This document shows, piece after piece, positions 15,569 through 22,893 of a stretch of 29,607 nucleotides of DNA. The position numbers and the translations under genes are program-made. Source of the stretch: CAZBWE01 sp964495465 (GTDB lineage: Bacteria; Planctomycetota; Phycisphaerae; Sedimentisphaerales; Anaerobacaceae). Position 1 is the first letter of the stretch, and each line of letters begins with the position of its first letter. A model generated the notes under the pieces. It was not told the DNA's origin, did no database searches, and was given only the letters and a program-made list of their open reading frames with translations. The stretch spans positions 1 to 29,607 of the forward strand of contig CAZBWE010000022.1 of assembly GCA_964495465.1 (NCBI GenBank). The letters are read 5' to 3'.

Positions 15569-16375
15569 CTACTTGAAATTAATTTCAGCAAGAAGCTGTT
15601 GTGAAGTACCCCGTGGATCTGTTCTAAAAACCTCTATTTTTGTAGGAACGCGAACACCTTTTTTGTCAACGCCGGTGTAGTCGTAACCGCGAACAACAAA
15701 AAATTTATTTTTCTCTCTATTAGCGAACAATATTGTGTCTGCCACGGAAGTTTCTTTGTTTTGATAGTAAGTCACGCTGGACCAATATGGTGGCATCGTC
15801 GGCTTGGCCTTGTGGCTGACGGTTTCATCGCTGGGCTGGTTTATTTTTTTTATCGTTTGATAAAGTAGCCCTTCTCTTTCGACAGTTCCCTGTAGTTTGG
15901 TAAAGGTATAATTATCATCTAAGAAATCTATCGGCGCCGTTACTATGCCGAGCAAGGTTTCCGCAAAATCACGGTATAATCCTGCTGCCGGTGAGATGTC
16001 GTTTTGCTTGTCTCCCTCATGCATACTAAATTGGCCTCCCGACAGTTGCCAGACGAACTTGCCGAGCGGTTCCTGCGCTGTAATTCGAATGGAATTTTTA
16101 TGCGGGCGAATTTCATAGTGGTGCTCTGTCAGGTAGAAGCTGCCATCGGCACGGTAAAATGTGACAATGCAGTTAAAATCCAGTTCTTTTGCTTTCGCCC
16201 ACGCTTGAATACCGCCGGTTGCTTTAATTGCGTCGGATGCATAATCGGGGATAGCGAAATTAGGGTCAAGCAGTCGCCTGTAAAGCGGTATTGGTTCTGT
16301 TTTACTGGGTAGTTTTTCACAGCCGGTAATAATAGCTGCTATGCAAGCCAAACAGATTAGGATTCGATTAATCAT
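15569..16375 (-). CDS. Lipoprotein of unknown function
   Basis: 268 residues. A lipoprotein signal peptide is clear: MINRILICLACIAAIITGC, Cys19 in an ITGC lipobox followed by E. The mature part begins with a proline-rich linker and an alpha-helical stretch (DYASDAIKATGGIQAWAKAKELDFNCIVTFYRADGSFYLTEHHYEI). It then appears mostly beta, with alternating strands (KFVWQLSGGQFSMHEGDKQ, TFTKLQGTVEREGLLYQTI, KIEVFRTDPRGTSQQLLAEINF). 'Ala/Gly-Gly-xx-Ala-W-x-x-x-x-x-x' followed by strands recalls LolA/LppX-type lipid-binding folds, but I cannot assign it. It lies 50 bp after the pyruvate:ferredoxin oxidoreductase gene and about 110 bp before the permease, and no clear Shine-Dalgarno is present. Confidence 0.75.
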   Translation of the reverse strand: MINRILICLACIAAIITGCEKLPSKTEPIPLYRRLLDPNFAIPDYASDAIKATGGIQAWAKAKELDFNCIVTFYRADGSFYLTEHHYEIRPHKNSIRITAQEPLGKFVWQLSGGQFSMHEGDKQNDISPAAGLYRDFAETLLGIVTAPIDFLDDNYTFTKLQGTVEREGLLYQTIKKINQPSDETVSHKAKPTMPPYWSSVTYYQNKETSVADTILFANREKNKFFVVRGYDYTGVDKKGVRVPTKIEVFRTDPRGTSQQLLAEINFK

Positions 16376-16425
16376 TTTATTTTTCGTGCATTTTGTTTTT
16401 CGATTTTCGTATCCGGCCGACTACT

Positions 16426-19400
16426 TTACTCCTGTTTCTGGTCACAGGCCAATTTTGAAAGTTGCTCCATTAAAGCATACCTCTGGAGAGCATCGTTTTT
16501 GGCAAGTTTGATTAATTCAGCCGCTGCCTCTGGCTTAGATTGTTTGAGCGTTCGGTAGCGATTCTCGCCATAAGCGTATTCTTCGAAGTCAAATGTGGGT
16601 GGTCGCGAATCAAGCTGTAGCGGATTTTTGCCTTGCTCTTTTAACCGCGGGTCGAATCTATACAACGGCCAATGGCCGCTGTTGACCGCCTGTTTCTGGT
16701 GCTCATAACCGGCGACAAGATTGTAACCGTGGGCGATGCAGTGGGCATATGCGATTATCATCGAAGGCCCCGGATAAGCTTCCGCCTCGGAGAAGGCCTT
16801 GACCATCTGATTGGGATTTGCACCCATAGCTACTTTGGCTACGTATATATTGCCATACGTCATAGCCAGTAGGCCGAGGTCTTTTTTGGGAGCGGGTTTA
16901 CCTGCCGCTGCAAATTTTGCCACTGCTGCTCTCGGCGTGGCCTTCGACATTTGTCCCCCTGTATTGGAATACACTTCCGTATCCAAAACGAGCATATTAA
17001 CATCTGCCCCGCTGGCCAGCACATGGTCGAGCCCGCCATAACCGATATCGTATGCCCACCCATCGCCGCCAAGCGCCCAGACGGATTTGCGCACAAGATA
17101 ATCTGCGATTTCAAGCAGATGCTTACATTCCGGGCAGTTGCTTTTCCTGCATTGCTTTTTTAGTTTATCCACCCGGGCCCGCTGCTGCTCAATGGCATTT
17201 TGCTCCGGCTCGTTTGCAAGCGCAGCCGTTCGGGTTTCTTCTGCGAGTTTCCCATCGACACAGCCTTTTTCTACCACCTTGCTTAATAACTCAAGCGAGC
17301 GCTCTTTGAATTTGTTGACTGTCAGCCGCATACCCATTGCAAACTCGGCGCTGTCTTCAAACAAGCTGTTGCTCCAGGTTGGCCCCCTGCCGTCTTCTCT
17401 TTTCGTGTATGGCGTCGTTGGCAGATTACCGCCGTAAATCGAGGAGCAGCCGGTTGCGTTTCCGATATAGGCCCTGTCTCCGAATAGTTGTGTCAACAGT
17501 TTTACATACGGCGTCTCTCCACAGCCGGCACAGGCACCGGAATACTCGAATAACGGCTGGATCAGCTGACTTCCTTTTACAGTGTCGGACTTGAAGAGCT
17601 TCGGGTCTGTATTTGGTATCGACAGGAAATATGAATAATTCTCGCGTTCTTTCTCCCGCAGTGGTTCCTGCAGCGTCATATTAATTGCCTTTCGGCCTGT
17701 CGGTTTTTTGTTCTCATCTTTTTCTTCAGCCGGGCATCGAACAACGCATGCCCCACAACCGGTGCAATCCTCGGGTGCCACCTGGACGGTAAATTTCATA
17801 CCGGCGTAATCCTTGCCTTTTGCATCTGCACTTTTGAACGTGTCCGGTGCATCTTTGAGATATTTTTCATCGTATGCTTTCATCCTTATAGCTGCGTGCG
17901 GGCAGACCAGAGAACAGGTGCCGCATTGAATACAAATATCCGGTTCCCAATGCGGTATATTCACAGCAATGTTGCGTTTTTCATATTGGGTTGTGCCGGT
18001 CGGAAACTTGCCATCGGCCGGTATCTTGCTTACCGGCAGTTTATCACCACGAAACACAATTAGCTCTGCCGTTACATCCTTTACAAAATCAGGAGCATCC
18101 TCCGGGACCGGCGGACGCATCTTTATCTTGCTGGTAACCTTGTCGGGAACTTTAACTTCATAAATCTTTTCCAGTGCTCCGTCAACGGCGGCGTTATTCA
18201 TTGTTACGATTTTCTCTCCCTTTTTACCGTAGGTTTTTTTAACAGCATCCTTGACGGCCTTAATTGCGGTATCCTGAGAGATAACATTGCTTATCTTGAA
18301 GAAAGCGGTCTGCATAATCACGTTAATTCTTGGTCCCAGACCGATTTCCTGTGCAAGCGAGATTGCATCAATGATGTAGAACTTCAGCTTCTTTTCAATC
18401 ATTTGTTTTTGTACTTCCTGCGGCAAAGTGTCCCAAATCTTATCCGGCCCATGACTGCTGGTTAGTAAAAACGTTCCGCCAGGACGCACCATCGAAAGCA
18501 TATCATACTTTTCAAGAAAGCTGGGATTATGACAGGCAACGAAATCGGCCTTGCCTACTAGATACGGCCTGCGAATAAGCTCCGGGCCGAATCGCAGGTG
18601 CGATATAGTCATTGCACCGGCTTTTCTCGAATCATAGACAAAGTAGCCCTGGGCAAAATTATCCGTCTCTTCACCAATAATTTTTATGGAGTTTTTATTT
18701 GCACCTACGGTCCCGTCAGCACCGAGGCCGTAGAACATACCGGAGAAAAACCTGCCGCCCTCGATATCGAAGGATTCATCGACCTCCAGACTGGTGTTCG
18801 TCACGTCATCAATGATACCTACGGTAAAACCGTTCTTTGGTCTTGCTGCGTTTAGATTATCAAAAACAGCTTTTACCATAGCAGGCGTGAAATCTTTTGA
18901 GCCGAGACCATACCGCCCTCCGACTATTACGGGATATTTTTCGAAAGGACTTTCACCCAGTTCCATTGCTTCGCCGACTGCGGTGCGAACATCCAGGTAT
19001 AACGGCTCGCCGAGAGAACCCGGTTCTTTCGTCCTGTCCAGAACTGCAATTTTCTTTACACTTTTCGGCAGAGCGGCAATAAAATACTCTCTACTGAAAG
19101 GCCTGTAAAGACGCACTTTTACTACGCCGACCTTTTCACCTTTAGACGCCAGATATTCTACTGTCTCGTGAGTGGTGTCCGCCGCAGAGCCCATCATAAC
19201 GATGACCTTCTCCGCATCGTCGGCACCGACATAATCAAACAGATGATAACTACGTCCCACAAGCTTTGCGAACTTATCCATCGTTTGCTGAGCGATTTTC
19301 GGTGTAGCTAAATAGTATTTATTTACTGTTTCTCTTCCCTGGAAATAAACGTCTGGGTTCTGTGCGGTGCCGCTTATCATAGGCCTGTCAGGCGTCAGTG

Positions 19401-20019
19401 CTCGGGCTTTATGCCTGGCCACAAGCTCATCATCAATCATTGCCCGCATATCATCGAATGTCAGCTCCTCAACCTTTTGGATTTCATGGCTGGTTCTGAA
19501 ACCATCAAAAAAGTGCAAAAATGGTACCTGGGATGCAAGAGTTACCTGCTGTGCGATAAGCGCAAAATCCATAACTTCCTGTATGCTGCACGAGCTGAGC
19601 ATTCCGAAACCAGTTTCGCGACAGGTCATAACGTCGGAATGGTCGCCGAAAATCGAAAGTGCCTGGCAGGCCAGTGAGCGGGCCGATATGTGGAAAACAG
19701 TCGGCAGTAGCTCTCCGGCAATCTTATACATATTGGGAATCATCAGCAACAGTCCCTGTGAAGCCGTGAAAGTTGTCGTCAAAGCTCCGGCAGCCAATGC
19801 TCCATGAACAGCCGCTGCAGCTCCAGCTTCCGACTGCATTTCTGTTACAGATGGTACTGTTCCCCAGATATTTGACAGGCCCTTCGCTGTCCTTTCATCT
19901 GCAATTTCTCCCATAGATGAGCTGGGAGTAATTGGATATATTGCAATAACTTCGTTTGTGGCGTGGGCCACGTATGATGCTGCTGTATTGCCGTCGATTG
20001 TAACCATTCTGCGTTTCAT
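16426..20019 (-). CDS. nifJ: Pyruvate:ferredoxin (flavodoxin) oxidoreductase, single-chain
   Basis: Catalyses pyruvate + CoA + oxidised ferredoxin to acetyl-CoA + CO2 + reduced ferredoxin in the cytoplasm. At 1197 residues it is the full-length homodimeric type. Domain I begins with IYPITPSSSMGE (28-38) and the middle CoA-binding region follows. Two ferredoxin-type 4Fe-4S motifs are intact: C696-x2-C699-x2-C702-x3-C706 and C752-x2-C755-x2-C758-x3-C762. Cys830 and Cys833 (GACAGCGETPYVK) with Cys858 (GNATGCSSIYGG) fit the proximal cluster and thiamine-diphosphate domain. The TPP-binding segment GGDGWAYDIGYGG...TEVYSNTGGQ is at about 984-1022. The set indicates anaerobic or fermentative central metabolism. 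It has its own candidate promoter upstream and runs toward the lipoprotein gene. Confidence 0.96.
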   Translation of the reverse strand: MKRRMVTIDGNTAASYVAHATNEVIAIYPITPSSSMGEIADERTAKGLSNIWGTVPSVTEMQSEAGAAAAVHGALAAGALTTTFTASQGLLLMIPNMYKIAGELLPTVFHISARSLACQALSIFGDHSDVMTCRETGFGMLSSCSIQEVMDFALIAQQVTLASQVPFLHFFDGFRTSHEIQKVEELTFDDMRAMIDDELVARHKARALTPDRPMISGTAQNPDVYFQGRETVNKYYLATPKIAQQTMDKFAKLVGRSYHLFDYVGADDAEKVIVMMGSAADTTHETVEYLASKGEKVGVVKVRLYRPFSREYFIAALPKSVKKIAVLDRTKEPGSLGEPLYLDVRTAVGEAMELGESPFEKYPVIVGGRYGLGSKDFTPAMVKAVFDNLNAARPKNGFTVGIIDDVTNTSLEVDESFDIEGGRFFSGMFYGLGADGTVGANKNSIKIIGEETDNFAQGYFVYDSRKAGAMTISHLRFGPELIRRPYLVGKADFVACHNPSFLEKYDMLSMVRPGGTFLLTSSHGPDKIWDTLPQEVQKQMIEKKLKFYIIDAISLAQEIGLGPRINVIMQTAFFKISNVISQDTAIKAVKDAVKKTYGKKGEKIVTMNNAAVDGALEKIYEVKVPDKVTSKIKMRPPVPEDAPDFVKDVTAELIVFRGDKLPVSKIPADGKFPTGTTQYEKRNIAVNIPHWEPDICIQCGTCSLVCPHAAIRMKAYDEKYLKDAPDTFKSADAKGKDYAGMKFTVQVAPEDCTGCGACVVRCPAEEKDENKKPTGRKAINMTLQEPLREKERENYSYFLSIPNTDPKLFKSDTVKGSQLIQPLFEYSGACAGCGETPYVKLLTQLFGDRAYIGNATGCSSIYGGNLPTTPYTKREDGRGPTWSNSLFEDSAEFAMGMRLTVNKFKERSLELLSKVVEKGCVDGKLAEETRTAALANEPEQNAIEQQRARVDKLKKQCRKSNCPECKHLLEIADYLVRKSVWALGGDGWAYDIGYGGLDHVLASGADVNMLVLDTEVYSNTGGQMSKATPRAAVAKFAAAGKPAPKKDLGLLAMTYGNIYVAKVAMGANPNQMVKAFSEAEAYPGPSMIIAYAHCIAHGYNLVAGYEHQKQAVNSGHWPLYRFDPRLKEQGKNPLQLDSRPPTFDFEEYAYGENRYRTLKQSKPEAAAELIKLAKNDALQRYALMEQLSKLACDQKQE

Positions 20020-20097
20020 AACTTCTCGACCTTTCTGAAAATAAAATCACACTTTTTAAATTGGGTAACTATTGTAGTTGCCTCAGGTGGCTTGTCA

Positions 20098-20114
20098 CAA
20101 CGCTGCCTGCGTTG
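20098..20114. promoter_or_regulatory. Perfect palindrome in the leader of the oxidoreductase gene
   Basis: CAACGC (20098-20103), five bases, GCGTTG (20109-20114). It lies downstream of the candidate -10 box, where a repressor-type operator would act. The overlapping TTGTCACAA (20092-20100) resembles a half site of redox regulators such as Rex, but the second half is absent, so no regulator is assigned. Confidence 0.35.
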
Positions 20115-20124
20115 CGAAAAATAT

Positions 20125-20153
20125 CTTATAATACTTTTTAATGATTTAATCAA
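20125..20153 (-). promoter_or_regulatory. Candidate promoter of the pyruvate:ferredoxin oxidoreductase gene
   Basis: Minus strand: -35 TTGATT (20148-20153, 4 of 6), a 17-bp spacer, and -10 TATAAG (20125-20130, 5 of 6). A short palindrome TGATT-A-AATCA (20142-20152) covers the -35 box. Transcription would start about 100 bases before the ATG at 20019. Confidence 0.5.
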
Positions 20154-20209
20154 TATAAAATTGACTGGAATTGGATTCTTTAATGATTTATTTGTGCTGA
20201 ATTTGTGTT

Positions 20210-20242
20210 ATAGAGCTGTTTTTTGTTATTTTACTGCTCTAT
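20210..20242. repeat. Palindrome at the end of the NYN-nuclease gene
   Basis: ATAGAGC (20210-20216) and GCTCTAT (20236-20242) are perfect inverse complements with a 19-nt loop. The second arm overlaps the last codons of the NYN gene. No T tract follows on the minus strand, so it is at best an imperfect end signal for the pyr operon. Confidence 0.35.
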
Positions 20243-20707
20243 GCCGAAGAGTTTCATCCATAGTCTCGTTTCGCTTTCGCTGAGTCCCTGCCGTTTTGCC
20301 GCTGGTTCTTTTGCTGGTCTTTTCCGGCTCAGTTCCTTCTCCACATTCGTCCAGAATTCCTCAGATTTTACAGATGTTGCCTTTTTTGTCTGGGCTGCCT
20401 TTCGAATCCTCCGGTCGCTGCTGACTATTGTAAATCTTTTAGGTGCAGAGTCTATCTGTAATTCTTCTTCTATTACCGTATCGGCGTCGCTGTCCTGGCC
20501 GGCAAAAAAGACATCCAGGTTGCTTATATTGTCGAATTCGCTTTTATCTCTTGGCCCGCTGCCGTCGAAGATAATCTCGCCCTTTTCCCCGATAAGTTTA
20601 AGGTATCTGCTTATTATTCGGCACAATTGAACATCGCTCATTGACTCGAAATATTCGGATTTTCGAATTGAGTGCAGCAGATTATAACCGTCGATGATAA
20701 TCGGCAT
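20231..20707 (-). CDS. YacP-like NYN-domain ribonuclease
   Basis: 158 residues, PIN-like fold of the NYN family (YacP/Rae1 type), which in Bacillus includes a ribosome-associated endoribonuclease. Seen here: the N-terminal IIIDGYNLLH motif (Asp6, Asn9), a second acidic strand EIIFDGSGP (Asp48), the DSDADTVIEE segment (acidic residues for metal binding) and FTIVSSDRRIRKAA (Asp97), the order expected of the family. A basic stretch (ELSRKRPAKEPAAKRQ) precedes the C-terminal helix. It starts 3 bp after the pyrC stop codon with GGAAA about nine bases upstream inside pyrC, so it is probably translated from the pyr transcript. Why an RNase sits in the pyr operon is not evident. Confidence 0.8.
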   Translation of the reverse strand: MPIIIDGYNLLHSIRKSEYFESMSDVQLCRIISRYLKLIGEKGEIIFDGSGPRDKSEFDNISNLDVFFAGQDSDADTVIEEELQIDSAPKRFTIVSSDRRIRKAAQTKKATSVKSEEFWTNVEKELSRKRPAKEPAAKRQGLSESETRLWMKLFGIEQ

Positions 20708-20710
20708 TTG

Positions 20711-22045
20711 TCAATTTCCGCAAGAGTATCTTATCTCTCCGCCAACGATGGTTTTTTCGACCTTGCCTTTGACCTTCCAGCCGTGATAGGGGCAGTTTCT
20801 GCTTTTGGAGTGGAACTTATTTACATCGATTTCATATTCGGCATCAGGGTCGATGATGGTAATATCGGCCTGCTTACCTGCGCTGAGCGTTCCTTTATCT
20901 ACGCCGATTATCCTCGCAGGTCTGGCCGTCATCATTTCGATAAGCCGTGGCCAGTCTATAGCGCCCGGCTCAATCAGTGCCTTGATAAATAGGGCCAGGG
21001 AACATTCCAGTGAGGCTATTCCAAATGGAGCCGTCAAAAATTCCAGCTCTTTTTCACTCTGCAGATGTGGTGCGTGGTCACTTACTAAGGCATCAATCAG
21101 ACCCTCAGCTATTGCCTGTTTTAGTGCCTCGATGTCTTTTGAGGTTCGCAAGGGCGGATTGACCTTATAGTTGGTATCATATTCAGCACAGTTTTCCTCG
21201 GTCAGGAGCAGGTGGTGAGGCGTAACTTCGCAGGTAATCGGTATAGAGTCTTTTTTGGCTGCCCTTATCAGCTCAACCGACCCTTCTATTGATATATGCT
21301 GTGCATGGTAGCGAATGTGGCACGGCCATCTTGGCCGTGTTTTCACGGGCTGGAAGCCCGTGCCACTGCAGATTTTCTTAACAAGCTGGATATCTCTCCA
21401 AAGCATCGCCTGCTCTGCAAGCGGGTCAATGCCCGGCAGACCGAGTATTGCAGAATAATAGCCGGAGTTCATCACCCCGTTTCCGGCAATCCTGTCGTCC
21501 TGACAATGCTGGGCAATAAACACATTGAACATAGATGAATATTTCAGCGCCCGCAGCATAACCGCCGGGTCCTGCACCCCCCTGCCGTCATCGGTAAAGC
21601 CGACAGCGCCGGCCTCAGCCATAAACCCCATCTCCGCCAGCTCTACCCCCTCAAGGCCTTTGGTTATTGCCCCCATTGTATAGATATGGGTCTTTCTTGC
21701 CTTTCGGGCCTTTCGATGGACGTATTCGACATCGGTCTCATTTTCTATCGGCGGTTTGGTATTCGGCATACATACTACCGAGGTAAATCCCCCTGCTACC
21801 GCTGCTGCCGAGCCGCTTGATATTGTCTCTTCCTCTTCATCGCCCGGCTCACGAAAGTGAACGTGAATATCGATTAGGCCGGGAGTTACTAATTTGCCGG
21901 TTGCATCTATGGTTGATTGCGTGGATTTGTCGATTTTGCCAATCGCCGCTATTTTGCCGTCGGCGATAAGCACATCGCATTGTTTATCAACACCATTCGC
22001 AGGGTCTATTACCCGACCATTTTTTATTAAAAGCTCTGCGCTCAT
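20711..22045 (-). CDS. pyrC: Dihydroorotase with in-frame palindromic-repeat insertion
   Basis: Third step of pyrimidine synthesis: carbamoyl-aspartate to dihydroorotate, zinc dependent, cytoplasmic. Class I features are complete: H61 and H63 in DIHVHFREPG, the DDG at 152-154, H180 in AQHCQD, H250 in HAQHIS, and D323 in VSDHAPH. From memory, the last two ligands are near 232 and 305 in the Aquifex enzyme; both are shifted here by the same 18 residues. The shift is explained by the segment SGTGFQPVKTRPRWPCH (227-243), encoded by a 50-bp double palindrome at 21317-21366 and set between KKI and RYH, where relatives have only a short turn. The frame stays open, so the gene is probably functional. 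It lies 63 bp after the prepilin gene and 3 bp before the NYN gene. Confidence 0.93.
   Translation of the reverse strand: MSAELLIKNGRVIDPANGVDKQCDVLIADGKIAAIGKIDKSTQSTIDATGKLVTPGLIDIHVHFREPGDEEEETISSGSAAAVAGGFTSVVCMPNTKPPIENETDVEYVHRKARKARKTHIYTMGAITKGLEGVELAEMGFMAEAGAVGFTDDGRGVQDPAVMLRALKYSSMFNVFIAQHCQDDRIAGNGVMNSGYYSAILGLPGIDPLAEQAMLWRDIQLVKKICSGTGFQPVKTRPRWPCHIRYHAQHISIEGSVELIRAAKKDSIPITCEVTPHHLLLTEENCAEYDTNYKVNPPLRTSKDIEALKQAIAEGLIDALVSDHAPHLQSEKELEFLTAPFGIASLECSLALFIKALIEPGAIDWPRLIEMMTARPARIIGVDKGTLSAGKQADITIIDPDAEYEIDVNKFHSKSRNCPYHGWKVKGKVEKTIVGGEIRYSCGN
21317..21366. repeat. Double-hairpin palindromic repeat inserted in pyrC
   Basis: Two perfect hairpins lie side by side: CACGGCCA-TCT-TGGCCGTG (21321-21339) and CACGGGCT-GGA-AGCCCGTG (21344-21362), separated by TTTT. 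The whole is bounded by GTGGCACGG (21317-21325) and its inverse complement CCGTGCCAC (21358-21366), so it can also form one long cruciform. From experience, its translations ('GTGFQPV', 'ARPSWPC...LEARAT') recur in Planctomycetota and other genomes as a dispersed repeat, but I cannot verify that here. Confidence 0.85.
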
Positions 22046-22108
22046 ATTATAGTTCTATAAGTCTAAATTTACTTACCTGTTTCGGTCTGCTGCCCTTCGG
22101 TCAATTAT

Positions 22109-22882
22109 TCAGTAATCCTCAAATTTTCTCATCCACTCCGGCCAATTTGGGCTGTGGTCTTTTGTCCAGGGTCCATTTATATCGAAGTTTTTATGCCACT
22201 TAAGCTTCCATAACTGCTTAAGCCCGACCGATTCAATCGACCAGTCCATAAAAAGACAATTTGTCGCCCCTTTACCGTGCCGGTTGATGCAGAAATTTTT
22301 CACTTGTTCCAATAGAGTCCATCCTTGGAGTGGCTGTCCATCATATGCAGGCGGAATAGAATTAGCGTCTGGCCAGTTTACCATCCAAAGGCAGTCCAGA
22401 AACACCGGTACATCTTGTGCGTTTTTGACGCGGGGCGTTCTCCAATAAAGTTTATCTTCAAAAACAGACGTGGGGCTTGCGTTACAAACCCATCCGTTTA
22501 GACCATAGCTGCCAAAGTCGCTGCCTTCATTATCTTGCCAGGCTGCATATACTCCCTGTCCCCCTTCGTCAGCAGTTTTGTTGGCGAGGGGACAGAATGT
22601 TATCTTTCCTTTGTTACCGTAGAACGGTCTCAGGATTTCAATCCAGTCATCCCAGCCGCTGCCGACCACGCCTCCGAAAAAAAAGCCATTGTTTCCGTCT
22701 GTATACATCTCAAGAATCAGGCCCCATTGCCTCAGATTAGACTGGCAGACAACATTTTTTGAGTATCGCCTTGCTGCCGCTAAGGCTGGTATCAAAATTG
22801 ACATCAGCAGTCCAATGATGGCTATTACCACCAGAAGTTCAATTAGGGTAAATCCTCTTTTCATGTTTCGGCTGCTTTTCAT
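22109..22882 (-). CDS. Prepilin-type pseudopilin-like protein in the pyr operon
   Basis: 257 residues with a class III (type IV pilin-like) leader: short basic head, then GFTLIELLVVIAIIGLLMSILIPALAAARR, with cleavage by prepilin peptidase expected after the Gly and Glu at mature position 5. The body has features of the planctomycete family of H-X9-DG pseudopilin-like proteins (CQSNLRQWGLILEMYTDGNNGFF, then FCPLANKT). The C-terminal HG.GATNCLFMDWSIESVGLKQLW segment corresponds to the usual H...N.LF.DGHV...L but has W in place of the Gly of DG. Its ATG (22882) overlaps the pyrB stop as ATGA, and a second in-frame ATG six codons later lies in the second copy of an 18-bp tandem repeat. Its function in the operon is unclear; such proteins are very numerous in these genomes. 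Confidence 0.85.
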   Translation of the reverse strand: MKSSRNMKRGFTLIELLVVIAIIGLLMSILIPALAAARRYSKNVVCQSNLRQWGLILEMYTDGNNGFFFGGVVGSGWDDWIEILRPFYGNKGKITFCPLANKTADEGGQGVYAAWQDNEGSDFGSYGLNGWVCNASPTSVFEDKLYWRTPRVKNAQDVPVFLDCLWMVNWPDANSIPPAYDGQPLQGWTLLEQVKNFCINRHGKGATNCLFMDWSIESVGLKQLWKLKWHKNFDINGPWTKDHSPNWPEWMRKFEDY

Positions 22883-22893
22883 GTTTTGGCTGC
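22858..22893. repeat. 18-bp tandem duplication at the pyrB/prepilin junction
   Basis: Copies at 22858-22875 and 22876-22893 differ at one base (22869 versus 22887). Each contains the CAT (minus-strand ATG) and the codons around it, so the duplication supplies two in-frame starts to the prepilin gene and the last codons and stop of pyrB. Confidence 0.85.

Noticed and set aside
20142..20152. FNR site over the -35 box of the oxidoreductase promoter
   Set aside because: TTGAT and ATCA are separated by three bases rather than four and the second half is incomplete, so only a generic palindrome is reported.
21296..21538. Plus-strand ORF over the pyrC palindrome (VARPSWPC...LEARAT)
   Set aside because: This is the reverse reading of the palindromic repeat plus pyrC; it has no independent gene features, although its pattern helped to recognise the repeat.
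22046..22051. TATAAT directly before the pyrC ATG
   Set aside because: No suitable -35 box is found at the right distance, and the start of transcription would fall inside pyrC; probably chance.
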